DNA of 64,000 nucleotides from Sipunculus nudus (GCA_026874595.1 CM049321.1:23619979-23683978), one strand, 5' to 3'. Counted from the first letter of the stretch, positions 22,585 to 35,775 are shown. The notes: generated from the letters alone by a model not told the origin. Translations and numbers: made by a program.

Positions 22585-25500
22585 GACCCATGGGTCATGA
22601 CGCTCAGCTGACTGGGAAGAGATTCGCAAAAGGAAATTTTATCATCAGAATGGTAGTATATACCCATTCAACTGAAGCATCAAACAGATTAACCAACAGG
22701 CCAAGATTTAGTCTGTATTTATATATCTCAAAAATAGAGAAAAATGTGTAAACTTTTAAAACTAGAATACGGGTAACCGACAAGTGACTACATGTATCTG
22801 CCAAAATCAGATAGTGAGGCATGGATTGAGTGGCAAGGGGAAATAGAGTGAGGTATGTTGCATATTAGCATGGATGTCTGCAGCCTAAATGTGTATGTAG
22901 GTTGTGCCACCTACCACAAATCCAGAAAGCTGTCCAAGTTGTATACACCTGCAAAATTTTAGGCAGAAAAGTCAAACCACTACATGTATATGAGCGATTT
23001 TTGCCCATGGCAGACAAACAGACAAACACTGTGCAAAAATCTTTCCAGGTAACCCCTCCAGTTTTGTGCATGATAAAGACCTATGTGAGATCTAAACACA
23101 TGCACAATTTTGGCCCAATCGGTCAAATGGTTCCTGAGATATGAGCTTGGATGTGTCCAGCATTAACTAGAATGTTGGTGGCGACACCTGTCATAAAATC
23201 AAGAAAGCTGTCCACGATGTATAAACCTGCAAAATTTTAGGCAGTTATGTCGATCCACTACAGAGAAATGAGTAATTTTAGGCCACGGCAGACTAACAGA
23301 CAGACGCTGTGCCAACATTGTTACAGGTGGCGCCACCATTTTTTGTGTATGTTACAGAGCTATCAAAGGGCTACATTTGTATAAATTTTATTTCCTGATC
23401 GGTCAAACGGTTCCCGAGATATAAGCTTGGATGTCATCAATGTGAACGTGAACGTAGGTGGCGCCACCTGTCATAAAATCAAGAAAGCTATCCTGGATGT
23501 ATACACATGACGAATTTCAGGTGAATTAGTCAATTCACTGCAGAGATATGAGTGATTTTAACCCAAGGCAGATGAACAGATGGACACTGTGCAAACATGG
23601 TTACAGGTGGCGCCACCATTTTTTGTGTATGTTATAAAGCAATCCAAGGGCTACATTTGTATCAATTTTATTTCCTGATCGGTCAAACGGTTCCCGAGAT
23701 ATGAGGGTTTATGAGTGGAAACAGACCCACAAATGGACACTGGATAGAGAGGAAAGGTCAGAGGTCAATGCAAATTGGTTAGGCACCAGTTCACATGTGA
23801 CCCGATAATAGGTGTAAGTTTGGGAAAAATCGGTCCATGAGTCTCCGAGGAGCTCTCTGGAAACGAACGCGGCGGCGGCGGAGGAACTCGGTCAAAAACA
23901 TAGTATCCGCAAAACTTCGTTTTGGCGGATACAAAAATACAGGTGGCTCCACCAGTCTGCAGAAACTAATAAAAACACTTAATGGTCAATATCCATGCAA
24001 AAAATCATGGTGATCTCTGCATTAGTTGTTCAGATACTTCAGTTTTTGTATCAAATTGTCCATTATTCTGAGGGATACTTTGGAGTCCTATAGCTTGAAG
24101 GATATGGGTAACAGAGACCTAATTTCAAGTTTCCACAGGCACCTTTCATGGGCCTCCTTGCATGACAAGAATGAAGATTCTAGGTCCAGTTGTTGCGATT
24201 TGTACCCTGTTGACAGATAACCACATCTTTAAAGGTCTCAAAAAAAAGAAAAAAATTCGTAAAAATTTGAAAAAAAAAATAGAGGTGGCACACCCAGTCT
24301 GCAGAAACTGATGAACAGCTCATGATCAATATGTATGCCGAAAATCATGACCATCAGTGTTGTAGTTATTGAAATACTGCAGTTTTTGTATCAAATTTTC
24401 CAATATTCTGGGGGGGGGGGGTATTTTGGACCCATACAACTTAAAGAATATGGGTAACAGAGACCTAATTTCAAGTTTCCATGGAGACTTTACATGGGTC
24501 TCCCTGTGTGTCAAGAATGAAGATTCTTGGTCCAGTTTTTATGATTTGTGCCCTGTTAACAGATGTTCATATCTTTAAAGGTCTCAAAAATACAGAAAAA
24601 TTTCGTAAAAAAAAACTAACAAATACAGGTGGTGCCACCAGTCTGCAGAAACTTATGAAACACTCCATGATCAATATCCATGCAAACAATTATGGTTATC
24701 TCTGCATTAGTTGTTCAGATACTTTAGCTTTTGTATCAAATTTTCCATTATTCTGAGCTGTACTTTGGAGTGCCATAGCTCAAAGGATATGGGTAACAGA
24801 GACCAAATTTCAGGTTTCCATGGAGACTTATCATGGGTCTCCCTGTGTGTCAAGAACGAAGATTCTAGGTCCAGTCGTTACGATTTGTACCCTGTTGACA
24901 GATAACTACATCCTTAAAGGTCTCAAAAATGGAGAAAACAATTCGTGAACATTGAAAAATACAGGTGGCGCCACCAGTCTGCACAAACTGATGAAACATC
25001 TCATGATCAATATGTATGTCGAAAATCATGACCATCAGTGATGTAGTTAATGAGATATTGAAGTTTTTGTATGAAATTTTTGACTATTCTGGGGGGTAAT
25101 TTTTGGCCCCATAGCTCGAAGGATATGGGTAACAGAGACCTAATTTCTGGTTTCCAAGGAGATTTTTCATGGACCTCTCAGTGTGTCAAGAATTAAGATT
25201 CTAAGTCCAGTCTTTATGATTTGTGCCTTGTTAACAGATGTTCACATTTTTAAAGGTCTCAAAAATAGAGAAAAAAATTCGTAAAAAATCGAAAAATACA
25301 GGTGGCGCCACCAGTCTGCAGGAAGTGATGTAACATCTCATGATCAATATGTATGCCAAAAATCATGACCATCAGTCAAGTAGTTAATGAGATATTGAAG
25401 TTTTTGTATGAAATTTTTGACTTTTCTGGGGGGTACTTTGGGGCCACATAGCTCGAAGGATATGAGTAACAGAGACCTAATTTCTGGTTTCCAAGGAGAT

Positions 25501-25649
25501 TTTTTATGGACCTCTCAGAATCCCAAGTTACAAGGTTCTAGGTCCAGCGGTTACGATTTGTGCCTGGTTAACGGACGGACAGACGGACAGACGGACGACG
25601 GACAAAGAGTGATCGCTATAGCTCAGATGACTTTCAGTCAGCTGAGCTA
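22585..25649 (+). mobile_element. family-A element (A1) in intron 9
   Basis: The 5' end is the palindrome GACCCATGGGTC (22585-22596) then ATGACGCTCAGCTGACTGG. The body from about 23940 to 25560 is five tandem copies of a roughly 335-bp unit with ACAGGTGGCGCCACCAGTCT, TATGGGTAACAGAGAC and CAATATGTATG words. It ends with ACGGACGGACAGACGG and a 3' hairpin at 25619-25649 (TAGCTCAGATGACT / AGTCAGCTGAGCTA). A family-B copy lies inside it. Non-coding. Confidence 0.75.
22761..23932 (+). mobile_element. family-B element (B2), nested in A1
   Basis: It begins ACTAGAATACGGGTAACC with hairpin arms around ACAAG, has dimeric repeats of about 280 bp with GGTGGCGCCACC (for example 23326-23337), and ends in a 30-bp hairpin at 23903-23932 with arms GTATCCGC and GCGGATAC. 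Non-coding. Confidence 0.75.
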
Positions 25650-25856
25650 ACTAGAAAGTTTACTTGATGATTACATCAATATGTACAATAGAAATTAAAA
25701 AAAATTCACTTCATACAACATCAAGGGGAATATGAGGTAAGTGTAAAGTCATTTTTGTTGCAGATCACCAATACCTTTTTTTTGCAAAAAAAAAATGTAC
25801 AAAAAGAACAGTCACTGGATAGCTGGCTTGTACAAAAGTTGAAATTGTCCACTGAC

Positions 25857-25907
25857 CTCTATCTGCTTTTCGTGCTTTCTTGCTTGGCGGTGGATCATCA
25901 CAGGTAT
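25857..25907 (-). CDS. exon 9: basic patch exon
   Basis: 51 nt, phase 1 at both ends, between AATTGTCAG and GTCAGT. Encodes TCDDPPPSKKARKADR; PPPSKKARK looks like a nuclear localisation signal. Confidence 0.7.
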
Positions 25908-25948
25908 CTGACAATTTAAACACTAGACATTAATGATTGATTGACCAG

Positions 25949-26560
25949 GGACCCAAGGGTCTTGGCACTCAGCTGAATTTGTCTGTATGGATTTTTTATG
26001 ACCCTTTTCAAATGTGGGTCCTGTGACCCTGACCTTGTGACCTAAAATTTCATAAGTTTCCTTTCTAACTGGTAGGTGAGACAAATGAGAATGATGGAAG
26101 GATTGGGATGATAAGTTTGGCCAGAACTTAAAAATATATGCTGTTAAAAAATATCCTAAATTTCACCCTGATTTGTTCTTAAAGTTAAGGGTCAAGATCA
26201 CCAGTTTCAGAACTTCTCAAGAACTTGGTTGACACAATAGGTGATCCAAATTTGATTAAAAAAATATGCAATATTTATGTAATGTTAGTTATGAGGTTCA
26301 TAATTCAATTGTTCAATTGTTCTTCAACTACAGCTACTTAGACACTGAAGATCAAGGTCACAGCAATCATATTTTTTTAACTATTCTTAAAACAAGGTGG
26401 AAACATCTAGTCTCTCAAATTTGAGGGAAAATCTTCAGTACTTTAAAAGATAAATGGGTCACAATAATCCTAAAATTCTGGCAGATGATGGACTGAAAAC
26501 AATAGTGGGAAGGGACATGAACTAGCCATGATCAATTAACATATGATGAAACCATCATAT
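25949..26560 (+). mobile_element. family-A 5' end with degenerate core
   Basis: GACCCAAGGGTCTTGGC followed by ACTCAGCTGA matches the family-A 5' terminus with one change in the palindrome. Downstream are diverged blocks with AAGATCAAGGTCA-type words. No 3' hairpin of its own was found before the next family-A element begins at 27124. Confidence 0.55.
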
Positions 26561-27123
26561 TCCTGGTAAATTATCACAGGCCACACCACAAAGCACCTGG
26601 GTGACCTCGGACCTCATTAAATTTGTGTGTATATTACCTATAACTGAACTTGTGAAAAATAATCTTTTATGGTGAGTTTTATGATAATCCATCAAATCTT
26701 TGGTAACTTATTGCGGCAACATAAAGTTAATGTCATAGATTGGTGTATAACAATATGAAGATGTACATACTTGAACAATGAAAAAAAAAGGAAACCAGTT
26801 TTGTGGTATTGACAGCTTACTATTTTTAAATTTCCAACTTTTAATTTGATGCATAAGTGAAGTTACTATATGCAGTTACTATATGCATCATTTTCTAAGA
26901 TATGATGGGTAATCGATTTGTCAGGCAGCAATTTAAACAATCTGAAAAACCCTAAATGGAAGAAATTGAATCTTAAATATATTTTCATATAAAAATCATT
27001 TTCATATTTTTCCAATTAAATTGCACTATTACATGATTTTCATATCTGTTACTATATGCATCAATTTCTAAGATATGATGGGTGACAGCTTGGTCAGGTA
27101 GCAATTTGAACAATCAAACAAAG

Positions 27124-29453
27124 GACCCATGGGTCACGGCGCTCAGCTTTTCCAGAAGGGAAAAGTGAGGGCAGCATGAAGGTAAATGTAGAAATATTCT
27201 ATTGTAATGTTTTTCATTTATATAAGAATATGAAAAGCTAAGAGGAAAGGGGCCCTCCTACTTGGTTATAGTAAAGTTCTAAATATATGATTGCAAACTA
27301 ATACTCTGACAAGACTGTCATGAAAAAAAAACAGTAAAAGTTTTGAGATACTGTGATGCATATGAAATTTACAGATGGACAGGCAAGTGGACAGAATGGA
27401 CTAATACCTTTATTTCACTTTCAAGGGAATAATGCATTTAAGTTTATATATCAGCCTATTTTTTTAACATATCCACTTTTTCCATTAAGAAGTTTTTATC
27501 TGAATCATTTTTTTATTTACAAGTTTTATAAAAATATTTAATAAAAAAACTGAAAATATAAGTTAAAATATTAGAATTGTTGCAAAAGTTGCAATCATTA
27601 TATATACAGAGTAAAAAACTGAAACTATAAGTTAAAAAATTTGGATTGTTGCAATCATTATATATCCAGAGTGTAGCTCATATTGGGTCATATTATGCAT
27701 ACACATATATTTTATTATTTTTAAATCATAAATGTTTAAACTGAATTTAAAAGAAAATAATGCCTCAACATGGCATCTACAAGAATATTCCTTGAATCAC
27801 TATTAAAAAGTTTTGCACATTAGAGTTCTTAGTACATGCTTAATATTATTCATCAAAATAAAATGAAAGATTCAGTAAATTTAATAAAATAAAACATCTT
27901 TTCAAATAAAGTATACACACTGTTGGTTGAATGAGGGACAAACAATATCATTGTGCTAATTACTATCCCAGTTTTAATTTATTACTGGAATTAATAGTCA
28001 ATTTCACACCTGGTGTTACTTATCTGATGAACATCCACACTTTCATAGCAATATGTGGACACAATTAAATGTACACTTTAATCATTGTAACCCTGGTGGT
28101 ACAATACAAAATCTAAAATGTAGCATAGCCTAGAATAAGAATGAATCAAATACAGAAATAATAACATTCATCTAGTTTATGCACCATGGGGGGGGGGGGG
28201 GGGGGGGGAGTGCAGGGCAGAGGGGAAGCCTGCTGGTAGTGGCCAAGCTGAGCCAAGGCAAGCTGCCTGGGATGGGTTACATAATGCAAGTGAAGGCTGT
28301 ACTACTAGGTGGGCCAGATGTAAACAACACTTGACATGGTGTATGAAAACGTGAATAAAAGCTATTCTTTCCAATCAATTTCTTTGAAATTTCAGATTTT
28401 AAAAGATTAAATCCTCATGTATATATGTTGTGAAAATTAAATCAACAGTGCTTACAGTGAAAAAACATGCCATTGCCAAAGCTGGACAAAATTTAAGGTA
28501 TTGATTTTTTTATTTATGCTAATAACTTAAAAAATTTGCAAAATTCAGACCTAAATTGTGTAAACAATTGAATCTTGATTAAATAAAGGTATATTCCTGA
28601 AAAAAAGTCTCTAGGTTCAGCAATTCTCATGTTAGGTGAGTAAATATATTTCCTGAATTTTTAAAAATTGCATTATATTTTGGCCCATAACTTCAAAATA
28701 ATACCTAATACTGACCTAATTTTTGGTATGTTCATAGAAAATGTATAAAAGAATGTGAATACTAAATATGATCAAAAACAGATCAGTGGTTTTGATATTA
28801 GGCAGCCTTGAAGTGTAACAATGGCTTTTTTTATGGAAAACGGAGGTTTTTCCTTAATATCTCGAAGGAACAGAGTCCTAATGACCCAATTTTCGGTATG
28901 GTTGATTTTGGGGACATCTAACATTATGCCAACAGCCTGGGGAGCATAGAGATGTGCACTGGATGACCTAGAGTCATCAAAGTGGACTCCTTGACAATCT
29001 ACGGGAATACAACAAGAGCCTCCAAAAAAATTCAATAACTAGCCTTATTTTGCAGCTTTTATTTTCAAATTTCAGATTTTAACAGATTAAATCCTTATGT
29101 GAATACTGACTTAATTTCTGGCATGTACATAGGAACTATATAGAGGAATATTTATGGTAAATATGAAGAAAACCAGATGAGTGGTTTTGATATAAGGCAG
29201 TCCTGAAGTGTAAAAATAGATTTCTAATAAAAAATTGAGGTTTTTCCTTAATATCTCGAAGGAACGAAGTCCTATTGACCCAATTTTCGGTATGGTAGGA
29301 GATTTTGGGGACATCTAACTGTATGCCAAATTTTAGATTCGTAGGTCCAGTCTTGCGGACGGACATCCGGACGGCACGACAGTCAGATGGACGGACGGAC
29401 AACGGACAATGGACCACGACTATAGCTCAGATGACTTATAGTCAGCTAAGCTA
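27124..29453 (+). mobile_element. family-A element (A2) in intron 8
   Basis: GACCCATGGGTC at 27124-27135 then ACGGCGCTCAGCTTTTCC. The 3' half repeats a unit of about 395 bp (compare AGGCAGCCTTGAAGTGTAA at 28800 with AAGGCAGTCCTGAAGTGTAA at 29195). It ends with GGACGGACGGACAACGGAC and a hairpin at 29423-29453. A poly-G run lies at about 28188-28210. Confidence 0.75.
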
Positions 29454-29918
29454 AAAAAGCTTAAATCGAAGAAATTGAAATTTGACAGGATTTTTCATAT
29501 AAAAATCATTTTCATACTTTTCTAATTAATTTGCACATTATGATCATATTACATGATGTTCATACCTGCCAAGAAAGTTTATATCAACCTTCTCTAGCAA
29601 TCCAATTAAAGCTAAATACAGATTTTGCAGTCACTTTTTTTAATTTGCAATAAAGTCTATCAAGACTTATTGATTACAACCTTAGCTATACTCTTTCTTA
29701 TGTTTTATTTTGATGCCATTTTTAGCAAATAAACTATTGTCAGTTATCATAAAAGAAGAGTTCATGTGTTACTGTGTAGGTACTGTGGTGCTGAATAATG
29801 CATCTCACCTTAACATAATTGATGGACTGGATCTGAATATTGGTCCATTATTGGTTAAATTACTGCATTCCATATTACATAAAAAAAAAACCAAAAACTA
29901 TTTTTTATTTCAACTTAC

Positions 29919-29963
29919 CATGGTCTGATGACAGCTGTTCCTTTTCACTTTTACTGGGATTTT
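29919..29963 (-). CDS. exon 8: short linker exon
   Basis: 45 nt, phase 1 at both ends, between TTTTCTTCCAG and GTAAGT. Encodes NPSKSEKEQLSSDH. Hydrophilic linker. Confidence 0.7.
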
Positions 29964-30457
29964 CTGGAAGAAAATACAAGAGATAATCAAAAGAGATAAA
30001 AGAAACAAGGCAAATTGAATTTATCAAATTTTTCAATTTCTGGAGTGGAAGTATCATGGTGAAGAAAAGACCACTTGGTCAAAAGAAACAATTTTTTCAA
30101 AGGGACAGACTGGCCAACAATCTTGTGCAAATATTTTTTTATCCTTTGTTTTGGAAAAAAAAACATCAGTTTCTCACTTTGCCAATAGTGAGAACACAGT
30201 TTCTAGAGTACCATAGACAGTGCCACAGTGGCCATTGTTCAGCCAGTAAACATGTTAAAAAAGGAATCTGAGAAGAAAAAAAAATCTTGCTATGCACTAC
30301 ATATTTTGTGTTACGTACTATATTCACAGAGTACAAAATGGATGTGAATATCTTGTATTAGTTCTGCTGAATATAATCCATTGTGCTCTGTCATTTTGTC
30401 TTCTATTTGGTCTGAAATATAAAATTCAATACTCATGTTTCCTATGCTATTCACACA

Positions 30458-30835
30458 GTGGTAATACACTGTAGTAGTCTCAGATCCCCTTTGTTTAACC
30501 GCTGCTTTATACAGCAAAGTTCTCTGGGTTCGAACACCAGGGTGGGCAAAGTGCAAAGAATTGTGTGCAGAGAAAAGGAGAGCATAGTATCACATTGTGC
30601 ATGCATGCTCTAAATTCAAAACATGGGTCATCTGCTCTTGCTGGTCTGATTACACTAGTTCTGGCACGGTGATAAGAATAAGAGCAACCAGAGCTAATGT
30701 CACAGTGAAGTCAGGCCAAAAGGAGTGAATGTCGCATCTTTAATTTGCACGCAATGCAGAATGCAGTTTCACCTTCTCATCGATCTAATCACAGTTCTTT
30801 GTTCGGTGCCCTCCTGGTGGTGGTCCCTCTATTTT
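30458..30835 (+). mobile_element. foldback MITE, older copy (E2) in intron 7
   Basis: Homologous to 59192-59620 along most of its length: AACCGCTGCTTTATACAGCA, AACACCAGGGTGGGCAAAG, then the loop GCTCTTGCTGGTCTGATTAC, and the opposite arm GATCTAATCACAGTTC and GCCCTCCTGGTG. The outer right end is lost. Confidence 0.65.
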
Positions 30836-30924
30836 CATTGCAATCTTAATTAAGCAGATGTAAATTTTCATTATTCTTCTCCAGTTTCGGATTCTGTGAC
30901 AATGCAGTATCACAGACTTCCTCT

Positions 30925-31100
30925 AATTTTATATCCTTATGTAAACCAGGCCTGTTGACTACTGCACCTGCAGGACCTGGCTGTGTAATCTCCCCTATTG
31001 CTGGGTCATACCACAGAGGTAATCCCGAAAAACGCACTCATTTATGAGTGAAACATGGCTGTTGGGCACAGCCTTCCCATTAAGCCTGTAAAGTGTTCAC
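30925..31100 (+). repeat. dispersed repeat, copy 1
   Basis: ACCAGGCCTGTTGACTACTG, GGGTCATACCA and CCTTCCCATTAAGCCTG recur in the same order at 33240-33400, allowing for substitutions. Family unknown. Confidence 0.6.
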
Positions 31101-31374
31101 CCGGGGGGAGGGGCAACCATGAAAAATCTCAATACCTCAGTTGAGACTGGAACTCCCAGCTTTGAGTACTGTGCTTTACACCTGAGCAACAGAAGCCTGT
31201 GAATAACAGATTTTATGAGCATATATATGTCCAGCACATTGTATGATTTTCCTGTTTTTCTTCTTGTTCATAGTATAGTCTGTTGTCTGAATACACACAA
31301 AATGTATATCTGTAATTTGTCAATAATACATAAGGTATGAGAAGTAGAATCAATCTCTATCAGAGAATCTGTCA

Positions 31375-31640
31375 TTAACTACTCCATGGAGCATGGTGGT
31401 ATAATGTTAAGGTTACTGGACTTGTGACTGCAAGGTTGTGGGTTCGCCTCCTTTTCTGACTGATGTCTGTGCTAAGAACCTTGGCCAAAGTCCTTACCAC
31501 AAGGGTGCACTCTCTTGACCCAGGAGTGAACAAGTACTGGTAATGGTCAGCACACAAATGTAGAACTAATAACCTTCAAGCAACTACTACAGCTACTTGG
31601 GTTGTATGCCCACAATGGAGTTGAGAAAAGCTTCAAAAAT
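31375..31640 (+). mobile_element. SINE-like element with tRNA-like boxes
   Basis: GCATGGTGGTATAATGTTAAGG (A-box-like) and GGTTGTGGGTTCGCCTCC (B-box-like) are about 40 bases apart, followed by a non-tRNA body. It lies in intron 7 on the strand opposite to the gene. Confidence 0.45.
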
Positions 31641-31853
31641 GAACATGCCTGAAACACCAGGAAGGCAAAGTGTACACACAGATGGATGAGACTAAATTTT
31701 CACCAATGATATAACTTCTACTTTATCTTTAATTTTTATTTGATTAAATTATAATTATGGCTTTCATCACAAAAATTGACCGTTACAGTAGTTGAGGTCA
31801 GATACTTTATAATTACATGATTATTGCAAATAGAGTAACAAATATTAACTCAC

Positions 31854-31907
31854 CACCATCACTATAAAAGCCAGACAAGAAACCACTGGTGTCAGCTGCT
31901 TCAACCT
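31854..31907 (-). CDS. exon 7: short linker exon
   Basis: 54 nt, phase 1 at both ends, between TTTTTGTAG and GTGAGT. Encodes VEAADTSGFLSGFYSDG with split glutamates on both sides. Acidic linker. Confidence 0.7.
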
Positions 31908-31989
31908 CTACAAAAACAAGCAAATTCAAGAAATTTATGTCCCATGCTTTCGCCTTCAATTCCAAGATAATTTTAAAGTCTGTGGTAAG

Positions 31990-32300
31990 TACAAATAGTT
32001 TTAACCAGATTCAAAAGAGATGGCTGCACCTGGTAGTTACTCCAAAAAATTCAATTATTTTATGTCGACTGCTAGCAACACCTGTTGGTGATTAGTGAAA
32101 CTAAATGTGCTGCTTCATCATATAAAAAATCAAATGAATGACCCAAATCTGAATAAAATTGGATAAAATTTAGGAAAGATATTGCACAGAAACAAAAAAC
32201 CTGACAGAGGGACAGACAGACAGACAGACAGAGAGACAGACAGACAAATCCAAATCAATGTCCCCCATTCCTTCCAAGCAAGCGGGGGACAACAATGGGT
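31990..32300 (+). mobile_element. 3' part of a fourth repeat family (D) in intron 6
   Basis: A (CAGA)n tract at about 32208-32246 is followed by a hairpin with arms TGTCCCCC and GCGGGGGACA near 32260-32291. This repeats the microsatellite-then-hairpin ending of families A-C. The 5' end was not identified. Confidence 0.5.
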
Positions 32301-32765
32301 CCATGATATTGATAGCACTTGAAAGTACATCAGGTGATTTCATCAACATTTCACATTTTAAATTTCTACAAAAAAGAAAGCCATGCATAGATATTAATTC
32401 CAGATTGATTTCTGGTGTTTTATGCAAATGAAATTAGCTGAAGTATTTTTTTTTATCACAGAACAAACTTCACTGAATGCATATTATCATCCACTAGTAA
32501 TGAACTTCAGAAAGGTCAAAATCTAAAATATCCATTGTTAGTAACTGAGGTTCTGTGTTATTATACACAGGTCTGAACCACGACCAAAAGTAGCATCAAA
32601 TTCATCTATCAAATACTGCAATTTAATCTGATCAAAGAAAAAATCTGATGCACATTTACATCATTTACTGTTACAATAAGATTAAAATTCTGAGTGAGAA
32701 ATCTACAAGATATGAAAATATATTGTCTATATATGACAAGGTTGCTGCTACAAAATAGCAATTAC

Positions 32766-32961
32766 CTTCCAAAGTGATTTCCTCAATTTTCTTTCCTCTG
32801 AGTGGTCCCAGTAGCCCTGCATCCTTCAGGGTTAATAATAATCCTATCTTACTTTGTTCGATGACATCTGTCATCCTGCTGAAATAGGTTTCAGGAATCT
32901 GAAGATCTTGTGACAGACTCCTCACCAGGTAGCTGATGTCATTTAGTGACAAACCAATCAT
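32766..32961 (-). CDS. exon 6: recombinase-like tyrosine region
   Basis: Residues 1120-1184. Acceptor GTTTTGCAG|ATGATT, donor GGAAG|GTAATT. MIGLSLNDISYLVRSL leads to SQDLQIPETYFSRM, where recombinases have LGH....T..Y: Gly-His has become Ser-Gln, and Tyr 1145 is kept. It is followed by GPLRGKKIEEITLE. Confidence 0.85.
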
Positions 32962-33234
32962 CTGCAAAACAACATTTATAACAAAATTTTAATTAATACC
33001 ATATATTCTCTATCTTAAGCCATGACTTCAGTTAGAAAACTAGTGCTGTTAAACCTTCACTTTTCACTTATCTTACACTGCGGCTTTAAACGGATGATTC
33101 TCTTGAAGCCATCATCATAGGGTGGACAATTTCTTTTGTGGAGGAAACCACCTCCTTTTTTTTTAATGCTAACTTAACTCGTATAAGTACATCTGCATAA
33201 AACATGGCAGTATCATACGCTTTTTCTCATTTTG

Positions 33235-33405
33235 TATCCTGGCATTAACCAGGCCTGGTGACTACTGCACCTGTGGGCCCTGGGTGCGTAATCATCCCAA
33301 ATGCTGGATCATACCAATCATGAACCCCCGAAAGGGCATTTGTTTGTGAGTGATTTACTGATGTTGGGCTTGGCCTTCCCATTAAGCTTGCATAGCGCCC
33401 TGAGC
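33235..33405 (+). repeat. dispersed repeat, copy 2
   Basis: Second copy of the repeat at 30925-31100: ACCAGGCCTGGTGACTACTG and GCCTTCCCATTAAGCTTG. Confidence 0.6.
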
Positions 33406-34407
33406 CACAGAAGCCATATAGGTCATATGGACATATATGGGCTATGATGGGGAGCTGACAGCCAAACTTGAGAGGAAATAGACCAAAAGGCTAATTCGAG
33501 TGAACTATATTCTAGATCTAATGTATAAAAGGAACTGAAAAATTCAGTCATGTCCATGACTTAATGATCCCAATTGATTTAGTCTGAGAGCCCAAATCTT
33601 AGAAGGAGTAGACCCATACTTTCAACATGGACCTCTGGCATCCAGGTCTTAGTGTGTATGCAGAATGGCAGCCCCCGTGCATGAGTGATTTTGAGAAACT
33701 TAGAGAAATAAACATGTCATGTTCCTATAAGGACATGGAGATGCAACACTAAAGTACTTCTATGAGAGCATCTAGATGATAATCTATCTGCAGAGAGTTT
33801 GGTGCATGGGGACGTGTATCAGCAAAGTTTAAAGTGGAATAACACTTGTTTTGGACCTCATTCAAATCCTCAAATTATAGTAGGATACCTCCTCTTGATG
33901 GTGAGGAATTATGTGTTCACCCTGGTTGGTTAGTTATTAAGTTTGTCTGTATTGAAGAAAGTGTTTGAACAGATTTTGATGAAATTTTATGTAGGGTTAG
34001 GGTGATACCACATAATCCATGGTGGCTGTATGTTCTGATGATCCTGAAGCAGGAAACTGATGTAACTTGAACATAAAATTTATTCTGTTGAACACCACAC
34101 TTATAATTTTATAGATGAACAAGATAGGTACTGGTTCCTGTTAAACATTACAGTAAACATTCTGGCTCAACATCAGGGTTATGTATTCCAGTTGAACAAC
34201 ACACAAAACTGCAACTGGTCTCTGTCAGGTTCCATATTCTTGCTGCACATAGTTAACTTTTCATTTGAACATCACAACTGTAATATGCACTTACAAATAA
34301 CAGAGACACTGTACAAGTCAGCTCTTGGTAACAAATGAAAGTGATAACTGTCATAACCAAGGATAGTGAGTATTATGTTTTCCCTTCCTATCATTTCTTC
34401 ACCAGCT

Positions 34408-34590
34408 CACTAGAAGCAGAAGATATATCCAAAAAGAGATCATAATGGTGTAAGGAAAATCATGATTGCAATTAAAAATCAACATACTTGACATGTTGTG
34501 CACTAGAAGTAGAAATATCTAAACAGACAACATAATGGTGTAAGGAAAATTATGATTGCAATTAAAAATCAACAAACCTGACATGTTGTG
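34408..34590. repeat. tandem duplication covering the exon 5 donor
   Basis: Copies 34408-34500 and 34501-34590 (offset 90-93 bp) share CATAATGGTGTAAGGAAAAT and ATTAAAAATCAACA, plus the last bases of exon 5. The intronic copy reads CACAACATGTCAA|GTATGT on the minus strand. Confidence 0.8.
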
Positions 34591-34693
34591 CAAATATCTT
34601 TCCTCATGGAAGTTATGGTCTGGGGATCTAGAAGGTCAGGAATTTCCTTCTTCAGGCTTTGTAGTGACTCACTGACCTTCTCAACCCCTTCAT
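34578..34693 (-). CDS. exon 5: box II arginine region
   Basis: Residues 1082-1119. Acceptor ATATTGACAG|ATGAAG, donor TGTCAG|GTTTGT. It ends LLDPQTITSMRKDICTTCQ; the MRKD corresponds to the LRKH/LRHT of box II, with Arg 1111 kept and the following His replaced by Asp. The last bases of this exon and its donor are duplicated about 90 bp into the intron (34408-34500). Confidence 0.8.
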
Positions 34694-35398
34694 CTGTCAA
34701 TATAACATACCGGGTAAACAAGGGTTCAAACAACAGAGCCACTGGTCCTGGTTATCTAATGAGGTTGTCTTTGAAGTTAATATAATATATAAAATCCGTG
34801 CACAAGGAAAAGAGTTAACATCTGTTATATTGTAAACAAGCACAGTTCATGTAATTTCTAATAGATGGCACTGAAGTAGTCTCTGGGTGAAAAAAAAGAT
34901 AAAATTATCTCAGGCTTTAGGGAGTAAATATGGGAAAAAACTCTTCTTAGGACACTTTTGACATAAATCCTGACTGTTCAAGACCAGAAACAAGCATTTC
35001 TGAGGCTTGGTGATTTATGAGTTGCATGACAACAGTCTGTTCTTCTGCATATAATTACCTTCATGGACATAAAAAATATAACCCATAACAAATGTGGCAA
35101 ATAAAAGGAACAATGCCTGACTGGATATGCCAACAAAGAGGCAATTTTCTTCATGAAAACACAAATTATTTGATTGATTCTTCAAGGAAATGAGACCCCA
35201 TAGACATATTATCAATTTTGATAGGAGAATTTATCGACATCTAAACATGTTTTGAATTTGAAATCTGTAGGCAAAGCCATTGTAGAATGCAATCTAATGA
35301 CTGTCTGTCTACAATTTACAAGCCTCATCTCCTAATTGTCAAATTGGAAATGTGTTTTCTTATACATATTCTGTCATAACAATATATGATACACAAAC

Positions 35399-35640
35399 CA
35401 GAATTGGCAAACAGCAGGGTACTGTGAATTCCAACCAATTCCCTCATATTCTCATCTGCTATCACCAGCAACATGGGAAGTACATCAGGTGGCAGTAACA
35501 CTGGCAACTTTTCTCCAGCTTTGCCAATGGTGATCAACATCTCACAGTAGGACAACAGTCGCTTTTCTATCGTCGACAGGCATGCTACTACCTCTTGTGG
35601 GGCAGAAGTGCCAATGATGCGTCCAGCTACTTGTTCGAGC
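35399..35640 (-). CDS. exon 4: recombinase-like linker strand region
   Basis: Residues 1001-1080 with split codons at both ends. Acceptor GATCACACAG|GCTCG, donor TTCTG|GTTTGT. It contains KAGEKLPVLLPPDV and GIHSTLLFANS, corresponding to the family's GKRG..VPVL and YLFA segments between box I and box II. The frame is open throughout. Confidence 0.8.
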
Positions 35641-35737
35641 CTGTGTGATCATTAATAAGCAAGCTTGTGCATAATATTATCAAATATATTAATCTTGTTG
35701 TCTTTTTCAGAGTTACTTTATCCAGGTTAATATCAAG

Positions 35738-35775
35738 TGACCCATGGATAACGATGCTCAGCTGACTAGTATGCT
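35738..35775 (+). mobile_element. family-A 5' end fragment
   Basis: GACCCATGGATAACGATGCT then CAGCTGACTAG; the body and 3' hairpin were not seen. Intron 3. Confidence 0.5.

Noticed and set aside
24026-25650. Repeated short frames reading FRYFSFCIKFSIIL
   Set aside because: They are translations of the family-A tandem unit, not a gene; each is broken at a different place.
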